The notes under the pieces were generated by a model. The model was not told the DNA's origin, searched no databases, and was given only the letters and a program-made list of their open reading frames with translations. The position numbers were made by a program, and so were the translations under genes. Shown one piece after another: positions 4,868 to 5,566 of a stretch of DNA of 5,566 bases. Location: positions 1-5,566 of the forward strand of contig JAFNAU010000151.1 in NCBI GenBank assembly GCA_017860335.1, read 5' to 3'. Each line of letters starts with the position of its first letter. Positions within the stretch are counted from its first letter, which is position 1. The stretch comes from Bacteroidota bacterium. Its GTDB lineage: Bacteria > Bacteroidota > Bacteroidia > Bacteroidales > Paludibacteraceae.

Positions 4868-5566
4868 TTATTTTTCTAGTTTTATTTCGTAGTATGCCAC
4901 TTTCCCGGTGGTAGGATACACTCCGGCAATGTACAGTTTTTTATCCTTTTTGAGTGCCTCGTTGTAAACTTCCTTGAAATTTTTCATCGTCTCCATAGGC
5001 TGGTTGTTGATTTTCAAGATAATATAACCCTGACGGATACCCTGATTATAGAGTGCACCTTTCGTGACGGATTCCACTGTTAAGCCATAATCAATACCCA
5101 GCGCTTTTTTAATCTTGTTGTCAACCGGTTTGAGTGTGGCGCCGAGATCGGTGTCTGTTGTTGAGGAACTTACCATATCGGTGTTGCCGTCGGCATTGAT
5201 AAGCTGTGCCGTCAGTTTCATTGGTTTGTTTTCGCGCATCAAACCTACAGTGACTTTATCGCCGGGACGGTAACGACCGACTTGTTCCTGCAGTTCGGCA
5301 ACAGATTTTACTTTTACACCATTGATCTCGTTGATAACGTCGTTCGTTTTAATTCCGGCTTTGTCTGCTGCACCGTCAGATACTACGTCAGCTACCAATG
5401 CTCCTTCAAGTGTTTTGATGTCTTTTTCTTTGGCGACTTCTGTGCTCAGATCCTGGATTTTTACTCCGAGCAATGCGCGCTGTACGGCTCCATGCTGGCG
5501 TAAATCGGTTACTACTTTGCTCACTATGCTGGATGGAATGGCAAATCCATATCCATTGTAAGCACC
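4868..5566 (-). CDS. HtrA/DegP-type (Do family) periplasmic serine protease, C-terminal part with two PDZ domains
   Basis: The reading frame is open to the window edge, so only the last 232 residues are seen. The fragment starts with GAYNGYGFAIPSSIVSKVV, the well-conserved end of the trypsin-like protease domain of Do-family proteases; the catalytic His, Asp and Ser are outside the window. PDZ1 follows at about 30-115 of the fragment (ALLGVKIQDLS, then GALVADVVSDGAADKAGIKTNDVINEINGVKV written across 56-87, with GLMRENKPMKL). After a Ser/Thr-rich linker (about 127-137, SSSTTDTDLG) comes PDZ2 at about 145-225 (YGLTVESVTKGAL, GIRQGYIILKINNQPM). Members degrade or refold misfolded envelope proteins. 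The in-frame GTG at 5524 is internal, not the start. A strong terminator follows the stop codon. Confidence 0.92.
   Translation of the reverse strand, partial: GAYNGYGFAIPSSIVSKVVTDLRQHGAVQRALLGVKIQDLSTEVAKEKDIKTLEGALVADVVSDGAADKAGIKTNDVINEINGVKVKSVAELQEQVGRYRPGDKVTVGLMRENKPMKLTAQLINADGNTDMVSSSTTDTDLGATLKPVDNKIKKALGIDYGLTVESVTKGALYNQGIRQGYIILKINNQPMETMKNFKEVYNEALKKDKKLYIAGVYPTTGKVAYYEIKLEK

Noticed and set aside
5522..5524. GTG as start codon of the protease gene
   Set aside because: The frame continues upstream to the window edge as GAYNGYGFAIPSSI, the conserved end of the Do-family protease domain, so the GTG is an internal Val codon.

Overview
The window looks like chromosomal DNA from a member of Bacteroidota, probably Bacteroidales. 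Four things point there. The primary sigma factor is short and lacks region 1.1. Two promoter-like sites carry the Bacteroidota -7 box TAnnTTTG, here TACCTTTG both times. Start codons are preceded by A/T-rich leaders without clear Shine-Dalgarno sequences. A DUF5020-type outer-membrane protein is present. Genus cannot be decided from the sequence alone; intergenic DNA is strongly A/T-rich.

All five protein genes lie on the minus strand, so the biological order runs from high to low coordinates. (1) 5566-4868 is the C-terminal part of an HtrA/DegP-type periplasmic protease with two PDZ domains; its catalytic domain is outside the window. It ends in a strong hairpin terminator. (2) 4773-3949 is a secreted alpha/beta-hydrolase of the esterase D / S-formylglutathione hydrolase-like family with a complete catalytic triad. 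(3) 3706-2846 is rpoD, the primary sigma factor, with a promoter-like site directly upstream and a textbook terminator downstream. (4) About 700 bases without a gene follow (2150-2845). (5) 2149-1451 (a DUF5020/Tsx-like outer-membrane barrel) and 1409-117 (an NCS2 purine permease) are 41 bases apart and look like a two-gene nucleoside/nucleobase uptake operon: pore in the outer membrane, transporter in the inner membrane.

The most unusual part is the gene-free stretch. Positions 2277-2500 form a compact 224-base element with 12-base imperfect terminal inverted repeats (TTGTCCGATAAA / TTTGTCGGACAA) and a 10-base direct repeat (ATAAAAAATC) just outside each end. Inside are four short perfect or near-perfect hairpins, two of them enclosed by a CTACAAA/TTTGTAG closing stem. 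A second, shorter copy of the signature (CTACAAA, then k-A-T, then a hairpin with a TCT triloop) lies at 38-65, downstream of the permease gene. The two copies share loop and leader while the stem sequences differ compensatorily, which suggests a dispersed structured repeat family (MITE- or REP-like). No new protein system is visible.
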